Positions 1 through 11,301 of a stretch of DNA of 64,000 nt are shown piece by piece; the first letter of the stretch is position 1, and each line of letters opens with the position of its first letter. The notes under the pieces are model-generated. The model ran no database searches and was not told the origin of the DNA. It saw nothing but the letters and a program-made list of their open reading frames with translations. Source of the DNA: Aquilaria yunnanensis (Eukaryota > Streptophyta > Magnoliopsida > Malvales > Thymelaeaceae); contig CM077594.1 of the NCBI GenBank assembly GCA_039654915.1, positions 109,506,893 through 109,570,892 on the forward strand. Reading direction: 5' to 3'. Made by a program: the position numbers and the translations under genes.

Positions 1-381
1 TGTTACTGTGATAAATTGATTTTAAAAAAAATTCAAATTATAGAAATGTTGTAATGATTTCAGGTTTGCCAAAAATAGTATGTATTGCATCTTTTTGAGG
101 TCGGATGGAATATATGATCTATTTACATATATTATAACTTAGGTATGGGGCAAAATTCATATTTAATATATAAATATAGTAATTGGGGAAGGGTCAGTTG
201 AGTCAAGTAAGATTAATTAAATATGTGTCCTTTTTAGGAGTTTGCAGATAGAAGCGAGTTTGAGGTTAAATATGTTCCAACTATCATTACAGACTTACAG
301 TCCAACAAATCTCTCAATAGTTTAACCAAGGTCTGTTGAAGAAATAGATGCATTCCCTTGAATTTGCGTTTTAATTGTATT

Positions 382-1000
382 TAGGGATGTCAATTGTTAG
401 GGTTCAAGGTGGATTTAACAAAACTCGTATGGACTTCCTGCACATAACTGGGTTAGTATCATGCCCAAGCTAGGCTTGACTTTGGGTCAGGTAGAGTTAG
501 GTCATAGGTTAACAAACTTGCCCTTATATTAATAAACCAGTACACAATAAAAGTTTATTAATTTATTTATGTAATAATTATCTTGCACATGTTTACAGTT
601 TATTTTCAATTGTAAAATAGTTATCATGTTAAGTCATATTCTTATTGAATATGATAGTATTTTTTATTCCAATTTTTTTTGTTCTAGTGGCAACACTAGG
701 TTACACAACTAGGTACAAGTGGTGGAGAAAATTTAACCATAATAGTTTATAGGTTGACTAGGTTAGAGACATGTTCTTGGCTAAATCGGTTCTAACCAAG
801 CTTAGCTTCATTGGGCGTGGGCTGGTGAAGGAAGGGGCCTGGACCAATCAACACAAATCATAGGATGGATTTGACCTCAAGTAAAGTCTAAGCTAGACTT
901 GACCTTGGGCCACGCAAAGTTGGGTCTTAAGCTGAGCAAACTTGATCTAATATTAATAACAATTATATAATGAAAGTTTTGTAACCCTTTTCAAATTTGT
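382..1000. repeat. Degraded hAT-like repeat with two internal direct copies
   Basis: A TAGGGATGTCAATTG start at 382 resembles the TAGGGxTG terminus of plant hAT MITEs. Two related stretches (about 404-560 and 830-975) share a pattern of loss-of-spacing repeats around 'gcttgac..tgggtca/c..gttgggt/agg' followed by 'aataa..aaagttt'. No matching right terminus (CATCCCTA) was found, so the element is either truncated or badly decayed. Nothing coding is visible. Confidence 0.35.
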
Positions 1001-1167
1001 AATTATATTGTTTTGTCACAATTTTATGACATATCATATCTTGGTTTGTTTTTAATTATAATGCTTACCGTGTTAAATTATATTTCTACCAATAATTACA
1101 TTACTTCTTATTTCAATTTTTTTTAATTCTCATTGGCAGTGTTGGGTATTTAAACTAGTTCTTTTAA

Positions 1168-2595
1168 TCTGGATAAACTATAATACTATATATTTTATTC
1201 CAAATAAAACTAAGGGTATATTTACATTAAGTTGTATTTTTCTATGCCTATTGTGATTTTTTGATAAACTTATTAAAAAATTGTATTTTGAAATATATTA
1301 TTAAATAAATTTGCACTAACTACATGCACTTTATTTATGTTTGGTAAATTTTATCAATTTCATTACCCTTTAACTTAAAATTCCATTAATGGATGATTCT
1401 TTTATTTGTCTATTTAATTAGTACTTACATTCAAGATGAAACCAAAAAGAAAATTAGATGTAAGGTGCCGTATGAGAATTACCCCAAATATATTGCTCAA
1501 TTTGTTTGCTTTTTAACTTAGATAAATATACTATTAAAATATCGAATCAAATTATTGAAAAAAATTAATCTCCTTCAATATTTATTACTCCTTCCGTCTC
1601 AGAAGTTTTGATACATTTGACTTTTTGTTGTATTTTGACTTAATTTTATTCATATTATTGTTTGTTAGAAAAAATAAAAATATATATATTTACAAACTAT
1701 ATATCTTGAATTATCATTCACATATAAATATTTTTTATTTATATATTAAAATATTGAAAATAAAAAATTCTAGATTAATTGTCAAAAACAAATGGAGCAA
1801 AACTTTTGGGATGGAGGGAGTACTTATCTGAGCTAAATCTTATACTAAACTTTTATCCATTTTCTTTTCACTTTTAATAAATTACCTAAAGCTTTAATCC
1901 TAATTATAAAAATTTTTCCTAAGAGGACATGACATGACAGCTAATATATTCAAGATAAAAAAAAAGCTATAAGGTACCCCATGAAACCCAAAATATAATA
2001 TTCATTTTTTTTGTTTGTTTTTTTTCTTTGCTTAGATAAAATATGCTATTAAAATATGCAACTAACACTAGAAAAGTTAATCTTCTTAATCAATATCCTA
2101 TGTGAGCCTAAATTTTATCCTAAATTTTTTATTGTTCTTTTTTCATTCTAAAGCATTTAAAAATATTTTAATTTGTCCTCAGTAGGTGCAATTTGTTAAC
2201 CTAACAAAACATTGTTATACAATAAGTGCATACATTGTGCACAATAACTATTCATATATGGGAAAAATTGATAATGAAAATATTTTTTTAATTGTAAAAG
2301 AATTATTTGTTAGTTCAAATTCTTTAGAGAGCAATTCTTAAACAATTTAAAATAATTTAAAAAATTGATGCTACATAAAGATAGTTACTTTTATGTTACC
2401 AATTTTTTTTTAAAACTTGGATAAACTATAATACTATATATTTTATTTCAAATAAAAACTAAGGGTATATTTACATTAAGTTATATTTTTTATACCTATT
2501 ATGTTTTTTTGAATAAAATTATTAAAAAAATATATTTTAAAATATATTGTTAAATAAATTTGCACGAATCACATGTACTTTATTCACGTTTGAAG
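1168..2595. repeat. Diverged direct duplications (A at 1168-1346 and 2419-2595; B at 1430-1920 and 1948-2180)
   Basis: The stretch starting 'ggataaactataatactat' at about 1170 recurs at about 2422 and the similarity runs for about 178 bp, same strand. A second stretch containing 'attcaagat' and a later 'gataaa(t)atactattaaaatat' recurs at about 1948-2180. Both pairs are AT-rich and noncoding. Copy B is interrupted by the Stowaway MITE at 1588-1820, whereas the second B copy is not. Confidence 0.6.
1588..1820. mobile_element. Stowaway (Tc1/mariner-type) MITE
   Basis: The left end CTCCTTCCGTCTC and the inverted right end (reverse complement CTCCCTCCATCCC) match the Stowaway terminus consensus CTCCCTCCGTCCC. 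A TA dinucleotide flanks each side (1586-1587 and 1821-1822), the expected target duplication. The 233-bp interior is AT-rich and can fold back. The short open frame inside it is not a gene. Confidence 0.9.
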
Positions 2596-3093
2596 AGCTT
2601 GTTAATGATTAGAATATTAAAAGAGTCTCCATGAACTTTGTTTACACGCGAAAAAAAAAAAGAACCTACAAAAGGTACGAAAATGAAGACTTTTTATATT
2701 TGGTTAAACAATATAAACTAAAAAACTTGCATCCAACGCCACATTTAAACAATTTTCTTTCTTTATTTACTTTTGTCGATCGCGCTTTAAGTAGACATTA
2801 ATCCGCACCTAGATTCAATAAATACAATTTTTTGAAGTAATGTTTAAGAACATGCCTAATTGCCAATGTCTTGTTTATATGTTTATATTGGTGGAGAAGT
2901 TTGACTTTTGTTGATTGTCTTTGAAGATTGGGACACACTGGAGAGTAATAACTGGAGATTATATGACTAATTTGAGTCATTGCCAACTTGAAGGTGCTAT
3001 TTCCAGTAAGTTCTAAGCCTTTTGGTGTACTTGGAGGCGCTAGGTTGTTGAATGCCTTCAAGCTGAGTTTTTCGTGATTTATCTAATGCCCCA
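1830..3093. other. AT-rich stretch without a gene
   Basis: It contains the second copies of the duplications described for 1168-2595 and homopolymer A/T runs. A short minus-strand open frame at 2798-3061 shows no recognisable domain. I see nothing else. Confidence 0.5.
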
Positions 3094-3103
3094 TATATAA
3101 TGA

Positions 3104-3690
3104 GAGTAAATTGCATAAATTGTCCATAACCTTTAATCATTGTTTTCTTTTAGTTCATAACCTATTATATTCTGTTTTAATCCTAAACCTATTATAATTG
3201 TTTCATTTTTATCTCTTATTAAATGAAATTTACTAATTTAGAATAATTGTCTGGTAGAAAATTTTAAAATTCTAATTTAAATATTCAATAGTTATCTTCC
3301 AGTAAATTTAAATAGTTTAATATTTTTTACAGTAAATAGATAATTTAAATTAATAGTTATTTTCTTTTTGAATGAAATAAGTTTAATTTACAGAAATAAA
3401 CAAAGATGATTTAAATTTTTCATTAGCTATAAAACAACTATTATACAGATTAAATTTATTATAAGACGGTTATCAAATAGTTTAAATTATGATCTAAAAG
3501 GTTGTTATCAGACAAATACTTTGAGTTAATAAATTTCATCAAATTGGGACCAAAGTGAAACGTTGTCAATAGATTTAAGACTAAAACAAAACATTTTAAA
3601 TAGGTTTAGAACTAAAACAGAACATTTAATATGTTAGAGACTAACAAAAAATAATGACTAAAGGTTAGGGACCATTCATGAATTTTACTC
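3104..3690. mobile_element. MULE-type MITE with long terminal inverted repeats
   Basis: The left end GAGTAAATTGCATAAATTG and the reverse complement of the right end (GAGTAAAATTCATGAATGG) align and continue as imperfect inverted repeats for over 100 bp ('ccataacctttaatcatt' against 'ccctaacctttagtcatt'). An identical 10-bp direct repeat, TATATAATGA, lies on both sides (3094-3103 and 3691-3700). The long inverted repeats with a 9-10 bp duplication are the Mutator-like pattern. The 587-bp element has no coding capacity. Confidence 0.82.
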
Positions 3691-3700
3691 TATATAATGA

Positions 3701-4802
3701 CAATCCTTTCCAATGACCAACACCACATAAAAAGTTCCTTTCTTTTTAGGCCTAAATACACCATTAATCCTCCAACTTTGCTAACTCACACGAGTTAGTC
3801 TCTTAACTTTAACCCAGTCTGACTTAGTTCTTAAACTTTACAAAATCAAGTGACTTAGTCCTCAAGCTTTTTAAAGGGTGAAACTTAGTCTTTCATCGAT
3901 CAGGATAAACTACAACTTTAAGTCCCAACTTCTAATATTTTTGCAAAACGACACTTCTATTTAAGAACTTTCATTATCACCAAACTCGTGGGTTACTAAA
4001 CTTTACTAAATTGTTGAACACATAATTAACTAATTAAATAAGTTACAAAATGATGATTAAAAAAATTATATACAATAATTTGAGGAATTACTAATTATTT
4101 AATAATTTATATTTTCCTTATTCTTTAAGAAAAACTGCTTTGGTTGGCTATTGGAAAGAAAAAAAAATATTTTTACGCACTTCACTATTATGTTGATCAA
4201 TTATTTTTTCTAAATATTTTTTTCTCATTTTTTTCATGCAAAATATGTAACATTAGAGACTTATGAATTTAAAGATCATTTTAGAAGAGTTTTTCTTTAA
4301 GTAGATTTAGTTTTAAAACAATTTTCTAAATTATTCTTTTTGGAATTAATATTTTATAATTTAGAATTAGTATACCTCAATGTCTTGAAACTAATTCATC
4401 CCTCATAATTCTCATGCTAATGAAGATGGTACTTGCTATAACTTTTTTGGCTTTTTATCATTGGTTCCGAAGAAAAATTTGGGGAAAAGAAACTAATAAA
4501 GATGGTATATTTTTGAGCTTTTTAAGACTTAATTTTTTATTAATATGCAAATTGAGTTAGTGATCATTAAAAACAAAAAAAAAAAAGTGATTAAATAATA
4601 AGTACATGATTTAATCCCAACTGAACACAGATATGTGTAGAACTAGATGCTTAGCAAAATTAAAGTAGAGTGCAATACATATAATTAGAAGCTAGAAACT
4701 TGTGAGCAAAATACTTGCAGGACAGATAAATAAAGATGGTAACGGGAGAAAATACAGAGGAACCTCAAAAACGCCGACCTTTGGGCTTTAGCTGGGAAAG
4801 AG
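3701..4802. other. Intergenic, upstream of the methyltransferase gene
   Basis: AT-rich DNA. Positions 3745-3960 carry a repeated motif of the type 'ttagtc(c/t)t(c/t)aa(g/a)ctttt' that recurs at about 5459-5550 and looks like a decayed transposon end. No convincing TATA box or coding region is visible. Confidence 0.4.
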
Positions 4803-7339
4803 ATGAGAGCCTGCAGGACGTTGATACGCGCCTCTTCTCTCACTCGAATCAACTCGAAGGCTTCTATTTCTCTCCCTCTTCTCCAAACCTCTCCAATTCG
4901 ATTACACCCTTTTTGTCTGTACCCTGCAACCAGCGCATCTGCATGCCGAATTCGTTCTACTTTCTCGTCGTTGCCGGAACCAATTCCGGTGGACGACGAG
5001 ACCCAGGAGGGTCCCACCAAAGACACGGTCGAGCACCTGCTGACCCACCGAGATAGCATCACGAGCCTCATGAAAATGAAACGAAAGCCCGATAGTTCGA
5101 GTCCTGGGACCCATAGGTGGTTCCCTTACTTGGACGAGTTCTGGTGTGGCGGCGAGTGGCTAAGCAGCGGCGAGGTGTTGGAGGCGTTGGAGCCGCACAT
5201 GATGAAGGAGAGGATGGAGAGCAGGGGCGGAGCTACGTGTTGCTGGGGGGGGGCTGTTGCCCCCCCGAGAATTTTGAAAAATGTAAATATGGGGTATTAA
5301 TTTGATGATTTTGTTAAAAGTTAAGGATTGTGTGTGCATTTTGCCCCCCCAAATATTGTGGAAAAATATAAAGATGGGGGGGCAATAAGGTAGGCTATGA
5401 AGAAAGTAGGGACCCAGTGAGTAGTTATTCCCTTTACAGTAAGTGGATATTCTAAAATGGCCTAAATGCACTATTAGTCCTCAAACGTTTTAAACTCGTA
5501 TGATTTGCTCCTTGATCTTTTAATTAGTGTGAATTAGTCCCAATTTACAGCTTTACCTAACCGCGACGTCGTCTCTCTCCTCCGGGCTCCGCCGACTCTC
5601 TTCCGGGCTTGCCCCCCCGAACCAAAAATCCTGGATTCGCCACTGATGGAGAGATTTAGAAGAGTGGTGGCGAACCGGAGCTACTCTATCTGCTTGGTTG
5701 TGGAAGGACTGAGTGATTTTGGGAACGTTTCGGCCGCTTTTAGGTCGGCCGATGCGCTTGGCTTGCAGTCGGTTCATGTGGTCTCATGTGACAGCTCCAA
5801 AAGGTGATCTGAGGTCTGAGGTGAATTGAAAAGCGCCTACCTTATATATCCACTTTTTTTATTTCTTCTTATTTTTTGTTTTTTCTTGTGAATAAGTTGG
5901 AGCAGCTGCAGCTCTATTTTGTGTTCTATTATGATGCTTAGCCTGAACTGGATATACGATTGTGAATTATATTACCAATTTGTTGAAAAAAAAAACTGAA
6001 AGGTATTGTCAGTTCAATCTTCCAGTAAGTCGAGCATACTGGCTTGGAAGCTGAATTTTTTTTTTTCCGGTGAACTATTTTGTATGTAGTGCTAGCAGGT
6101 TTTCCCTTTTTCCAGTTCCCGGATGACAATGGTTTCCTTCTGATATGACACATTTAATTAGGGTATTAAGAGAAACATCAAACTCCTTTGCCGGTTTAAG
6201 TGTTCTGCTTATTCAGATCACGGCATATTTGCGTTTCCATCATCCTATGCGCTTTTGTCAACAGATACAGGGATAATCGCCATGTTAGCATGGGTGCGGA
6301 GAAATGGTTGGACATTGAACTTTGGAATTCTCCCATGGAGTGCTTTGAAATCCTTAAGTCACGCGGTTATAGGATTGCAACAACACATGTGGGAATCGAT
6401 GCGGTACTCTCTAATAGTCCATTTGTGTTGGTCTTTAACTTTCTGTTAGTCTGATTTAGAAATTAGAGTCAACTTGAAGGTTTTGTCTATGTATTTTTTT
6501 CCCGTCTCATTCAATAATCAGTTTTCAGTTCAGGTAAATAATAGCATCACCGCAGCTGACTGTTTCGCACTATTCCTAGGTATCCATATACAACATGGAC
6601 TGGTCATGCCCAACTGCCATTGTTGTTGGGAATGAGAACAGGTAATTTCATCTTTTGGGAAACTATAACCATTTTGGTGGGACACATTTCCACAGAATAT
6701 TTAGACCATATCATCTGAAAGTTGATGAACAGTTCTTGTGGTGTTTTATGTCATATTAACCCAGAGCTTTTAAAGGAATATCTAAGCTTAGTGTGCTTAA
6801 ATTCAATCATACTTTTATGATCCAAAGCTGAGTTTGAGGGGTACTCAATGTTCCAAAAGAAAATATAAGATATATCCTTGGTTTCTTCTGATCTTATGTT
6901 AATCACTTTTGCACTACATTTCTTGGAATCATTTTATTACCAACTTGAATGTTTGACGCTAGCTGAGGTTGGTCTTATCCTGATTGCAGGGGGATAAGTG
7001 ATGAAGCTTTAAATCTGTCAAATTTGCATTGCAGTATCCCGATGAATGGCATGGTAGATTCTTTCAATGTTTCTGTTGCCGCAGGAATAGTCATGCATCA
7101 TGCTGTCTGTGACAGAACATCTCACCTGGTATTCTGTTGCCCGTAAGTTTGTGTATTATTATGATTTTCAAAACATTAAGAAGTACACATCCAAATTGCA
7201 GGGTCGTCATGGTGATCTGAAGGCACATGAAAGTCAAATTTTACTAGCGGAGTTTGCACTCCGTCATAGCAAAAGTGCTATTAGTATTGCCCACGAGTAT
7301 GCAAAGCGAAAGGCAGCAAGGGCCATTCCGAAGCCATGA
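4803..7339 (+). CDS. SpoU/TrmH-family RNA 2'-O-methyltransferase, exon 1 interrupted by a hAT MITE
   Basis: By hand splicing the exons are 4803-5803 (minus the insertion at 5222-5645 and one 8-bp duplicate), 6265-6403, 6580-6641, 6990-7128 and 7202-7339. All introns are GT-AG and in phase, giving 348 aa once the element is removed. The SPOUT knot motifs are visible: VVEGLSDFGNVSAAFR (N164, R170), VVGNENRGIS (about 252-260) and IPMNGMVDSFNVSVAAG (about 273-289, N283). These are the SAM-binding and catalytic motifs that methylate a ribose 2'-OH in tRNA or rRNA. The layout matches the plant family represented by Arabidopsis At4g15520. The N-terminal 60 residues are rich in R, S and T and poor in acidic residues, suggesting an organelle transit peptide (inference). 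The insertion plus duplication is 432 bp, so the frame is kept, but an in-frame TAA at 5298-5300 lies inside it. The allele is probably disrupted unless the element is spliced out. Confidence 0.88.
5222..5645. mobile_element. Nonautonomous hAT (Tip100-like) element inside exon 1
   Basis: The element starts CAGGGGCGGAGC and ends with the inverse of CAGTGGCGAATCCAGG. An exact 8-bp duplication, ATGGAGAG, sits at 5214-5221 and 5646-5653, the hAT signature. The two coding parts on either side join perfectly once the element and one duplicate are removed. The termini resemble the end at 30371 (CAGGGGCGGATCCAGG), which belongs to a Tip100-type element in this window. The interior has several runs of seven or more G or C that can pair. 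Confidence 0.93.
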
Positions 7340-8184
7340 GTCCAGGTTGGTTTGGTAAAGTTCGGTTTGGATTTTGCTAGTAAGAAACATTTGAGCTGCC
7401 TGCAAAGGGGAAGAAGGCCTGGAACTCTCTAGCTGACAAGGGTAGTGAGCAATTTGATGTAGGTTGCTTATTGTTCAAGGCTCCTGCCTGGGACTGACAT
7501 TCTCAAAATGTTCGTGAGGAGAGATTATCAAGGAATTGGGGATGTCTTGAAAATATGTTGGGGATTTGGCCATAAAGAAGATTGTCATTGTTAAGCAATG
7601 TCTGATGATTGATTTCAAAAGCAATTCTGCTTCGCGAGGAACATAATTGAAACATGGGGTATCTTTTGCTGACTGACTCTTAAACTTCCAATTTAGTTTG
7701 TGATTGCTCCAGCCGATTGCTTTTGCTTTGTCACTGCAGTTGTTAAGTCTACGTGTTGTATTAAATTGTTAACCAACTGCATATATTTAGACGTTGCAAT
7801 TATAAAACTGAACTGGATTGCTTTTAGTTGAACTATAAACAGAAGAGGAGAGGCTTAAAGTTCAACTTCTATCCACAACCAGTGGAGAAAAGTACACATA
7901 ACACAGAGAATTGTGAATAGAGAAGCCATCTTCTACCAGATGTTCTCAGATCTAGAATACAAAACTTCCTATCTTCATTTCCAAGCTCTTGCCGCCCAAT
8001 AAAATCGGGCCGACAAGCCCTGCAGGATGAATAGAAGCAGTTTGGCCCCTATTCTCCATGATGAATTGGACAGCTTTCTGAGAATATCTTGCCAAAGGGA
8101 AATAATGAAATTTTTAAATGATTCATTTGCATGCTTTTGAAGTTTCAACACATCGAGGTCGAGGCTGGATTTCAGAACATCTGG
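7340..8184. other. Convergent 3' regions of the methyltransferase and PTEN1 genes
   Basis: About 845 bp separate the two stop codons, which face each other. The stretch should hold both 3' untranslated regions. The plus-strand AATAAA-like sequences are not clear enough to place a poly(A) site. No further gene is visible. Confidence 0.6.
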
Positions 8185-10317
8185 TCAGTAACCATTATCA
8201 TCGCTGGCTGACAACACCGAGTGTGTTGCATTTGCAGCCGGACCAAACAATAGCTCCACACAAAATGCAGGGCCACACATTGATTTTCCTTTGTTCCCAA
8301 TTTTGTCCAAATCTCGTGCCGTAAACTGCAAGAATTTTGTTGTTCAACAGATATACAAAAGCAAAGGTAACGCCTGCAAACTGAAGACAATGACATGAGC
8401 TCACTGATTTGTACCTGCATCAAGCTATTCTTGATGAAGGCTGTATTGAAGCAAGCATAGAAAAGACGGCCTCCAATCATTTTCTCGTAGAATATAACAC
8501 GAACATCACCACAAACCTGAGAAAGAATCCAGAGAATCGAAAAGAAACACAAACTTAGGGACTTAACAGATACCACTTTGTGAGCAATGCAGAGTCTTCA
8601 CATGTATCCATTCTATATGCATATCTCCTATGGCATCGGTAAATGAAAATTTGATATTATCTTTCTGACAATTATCTCTAAGCTGGTAAGGATGAACCAT
8701 ATTGCAGGCACTACAAGTAGCATACTTCCAAGGGTTTGCTGAAACGATGGCCAAGGCAGGACTTCTGATACAATATGGGACTTTCTGTATCCATTTGGAC
8801 AACAACACGAGGTTCTTCTGACTCTGAGTTCTTCCCTTCTTCATCTCCAACATAAGAGAGATAGTACCGGGGGCTATTGCTTCCATCACACCCTTTCATA
8901 ATTTTTCTGCAGCATCCTTTAGCAACTTCCACAGGTGGGCGGTACAGCTGATCGGGTATCTGCGAGGAAAAGTGGAAAACTATTTTGAGTTGATGGAAAT
9001 GATTTCCTACAAGTCTGTAAATTAATTATCATGGACAAGACAATGCTTAAAGACAGTTGTCAGGTCTTTAATTAATAGATTATAAAATGTACAAACCTGT
9101 TGCAGCCCTGAAACTACAAAGAAGACGCTGGTGGTGTTCACCGTGTCATAAAGCCGAATACGCCTCAATTCTCTGCTGCATGGTTGAGGCAACTGCACTT
9201 CTGGGGGTCCATTACCAATCTCTTTTGGGAAAGAAATGATATCTGCCCAGTACCTTACATATCGACGTTGGCTTGGTATAGAGACCTTTGAGCAGAAACA
9301 TAATGATAAATGTCTATGTAGTGCACTGTAGTAACTCAAATTAAAAGCTTAGACCTACTGTTACTCACTCCTTCATTATTGGTTGTTCGCTTGTGTGCAT
9401 ACAGATGAAGTGCGTCCTCTGCTGACATACCGGTATATACAAGGTAGGCACATACCATTAAGCCTGTCCTACCTTTGCCAGCCTGCAAATTTGGAAGTTG
9501 ATTTAACGATGGAATGTGATTGACCGAACACCAAAATTATAGTGCGGAAATGTTTGTGTTGGACTTGTGGTGGTCATTTCATACACACACTATAACGATT
9601 GAGAATCATTTTCGAAAATAATGCAGCACCCAGGAAGAGCAGACAACTAGTTTTACCATGCAATGTACAACAGCAACATTTTTCGGGTCGCTTGATAGCC
9701 ATGAATGCACACTTTGGCAAAACATCTTGATCATTTCTAAGGACGGGACATGATTGTCATCGAACGGAAAGGCCTCCACACGTCCATGAAAATGTGTTGA
9801 ATCATATTTCTCCTCTATACATAAATTGTAAATCTGCAAAACTTTTGATATATCAAAAACAGAAGCTAAGCCAAAAGATGCTCTAACAGAATATAGATAT
9901 ATATATATATAGCCGACCATACTAGCTACAAGGAAATTGTTGCTCAGGACAAAAAGATCTAGACTATTAGCTAGCAAAAACAACATGGGAATAAGCAATT
10001 CGCCGATGATCAAGAAAATGCAGAGTAGGTACCTTATAGTGTTCCTGATGTCTCATTTCTAGGACAGCCTTGACCTGCCAGAGTGGATTACGGTACAATG
10101 TTCGCATACGTTCAGCAGGAAAAGACATTGCTAATACTTGATCTGTGATATAAGACATGTCAAGGTCAAAACCTCCAACAAGCATCCGCCTTCTTTTCTT
10201 GGACACTAAGTTACGAATGAAGGAAGTTGCCGTAAGGTACGTGACCATCCGGTGTTGGAGAAGTATAGCCGATTCTGTAGTCTTTGCCCCTCCCTGTTTT
10301 GCAAGTTTCAACCCCAT
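8185..10317 (-). CDS. PTEN1: PTEN1-type phosphatidylinositol 3-phosphatase / protein tyrosine phosphatase
   Basis: Seven coding exons on the minus strand: 10317-10033, 9833-9657, 9482-9369, 9285-9097, 8959-8726, 8516-8415 and 8325-8185. All introns are GT-AG and phase 0, giving 413 aa, close to the 412 aa of the Arabidopsis pollen PTEN1. The phosphatase domain (about 55-230) contains the P-loop HCMAGKGRTG (C153, R159), which is split by intron 2. The general-acid region FPFDDNHVP (about 117-125) is also present. The second half (SRELRRIRLYDT to VELLFGP) fits the PTEN C2 domain for membrane binding. The family removes the 3-phosphate of PtdIns(3,4,5)P3 and related lipids; Arabidopsis PTEN1 acts in pollen. 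The start MGLKLAKQGG was chosen because it matches the family N-terminus and lies just after a 5' leader intron. No key residue is missing. Confidence 0.93.
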
Positions 10318-10760
10318 TTTGCAGATACCAAAGGCGCTCAGGTCAGGTACCTGCAGATTAAAATCTTTTAAATGCAACAACGAGATTTTGTTCTTATGAC
10401 ATATTTAATTAAATAAATTCAATTATTAGATAACTCATCTTAAAAACTAAACTAAACCAGTAAGTTATTTGCGAGATGATCAGGTACACTTGACACAAGC
10501 GCTGATACGATGAAATCGAGCAATCGGAAAACCATTATTTATATCAACCTTCACAAGATATAAGTATATTTTCTTGAACAAGCACTGTGTCAAATTTAAA
10601 GACAAAATAGCAATATCATTTAGCCAATTTCTTACGCTACAAATTGTTTTGGTTTTCAGGAGAAATTAAGGAATGAGAAATGTACCTGTGGGGTTGAACA
10701 TGAAGTTCTTGAAACCCTGAAGAAGGGAGAGTTTCTGGGGGATCCCAAATGAAATTGTTG
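10318..10760 (-). other. Probable 5' leader of PTEN1 with one intron
   Basis: On the minus strand an AG acceptor at 10352-10351 precedes 33 nt of leader before the ATG at 10317. A donor at 10685-10684 (CCCACAG|GTACAT) could end the upstream leader exon. This is an inference from splice-site sequence only. The minus-strand open frame further upstream, to 11179, shows no domain I recognise and may be leader or promoter DNA. Confidence 0.45.
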
Positions 10761-11301
10761 GAAACCCAATTCAGGAAATTTAGGAACCATATAAAAAAAA
10801 CAAACGGGTAATCAATTTGGGAGATGTAAGGGAGGGCAAGGATGATAATTTCCATATTAGTTGGGTAGCTACAATAGAAAATGAAAAGCGGAGGAATTAC
10901 TGGAATTCTTTTGTTTTTGGATATTTCGAGCCTAAATTTGGAACTAGAGATTGCATTTTGCAGATGCCCCATGTATGCGGCAAAATGTGGCGAAACTTCA
11001 GCACTCTGTTGCTCCGCCAACGTAACAATGTCATCCTTTTTCCCCAGTCGGTCTGATTGAATATAGAAAAAGACGTAGTCTTCTACTCTTCTCCATTCCA
11101 TTAACCCTCCATTGAAATATACCCAGGCTGGCATATCCGCCGTCTTAGGCCCAAACAACAAAAAACACATTGCAGACACTTTTGGTATTTGTGTTAACCA
11201 TTGATATTAGAGTTTTTTCTTTTTCTTTAGATGATCTTTTAAGTAGGTCAAGATCATTAAAATATTTTTAAAATATAGAGTTAATAAATCTTTTCTTTTT
11301 G

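Noticed and set aside
8198..8404. Alternative open frame over the last PTEN1 exon
   Set aside because: The frame that continues the conserved C2 domain (VELLFGP) is the other one; this is a shadow.
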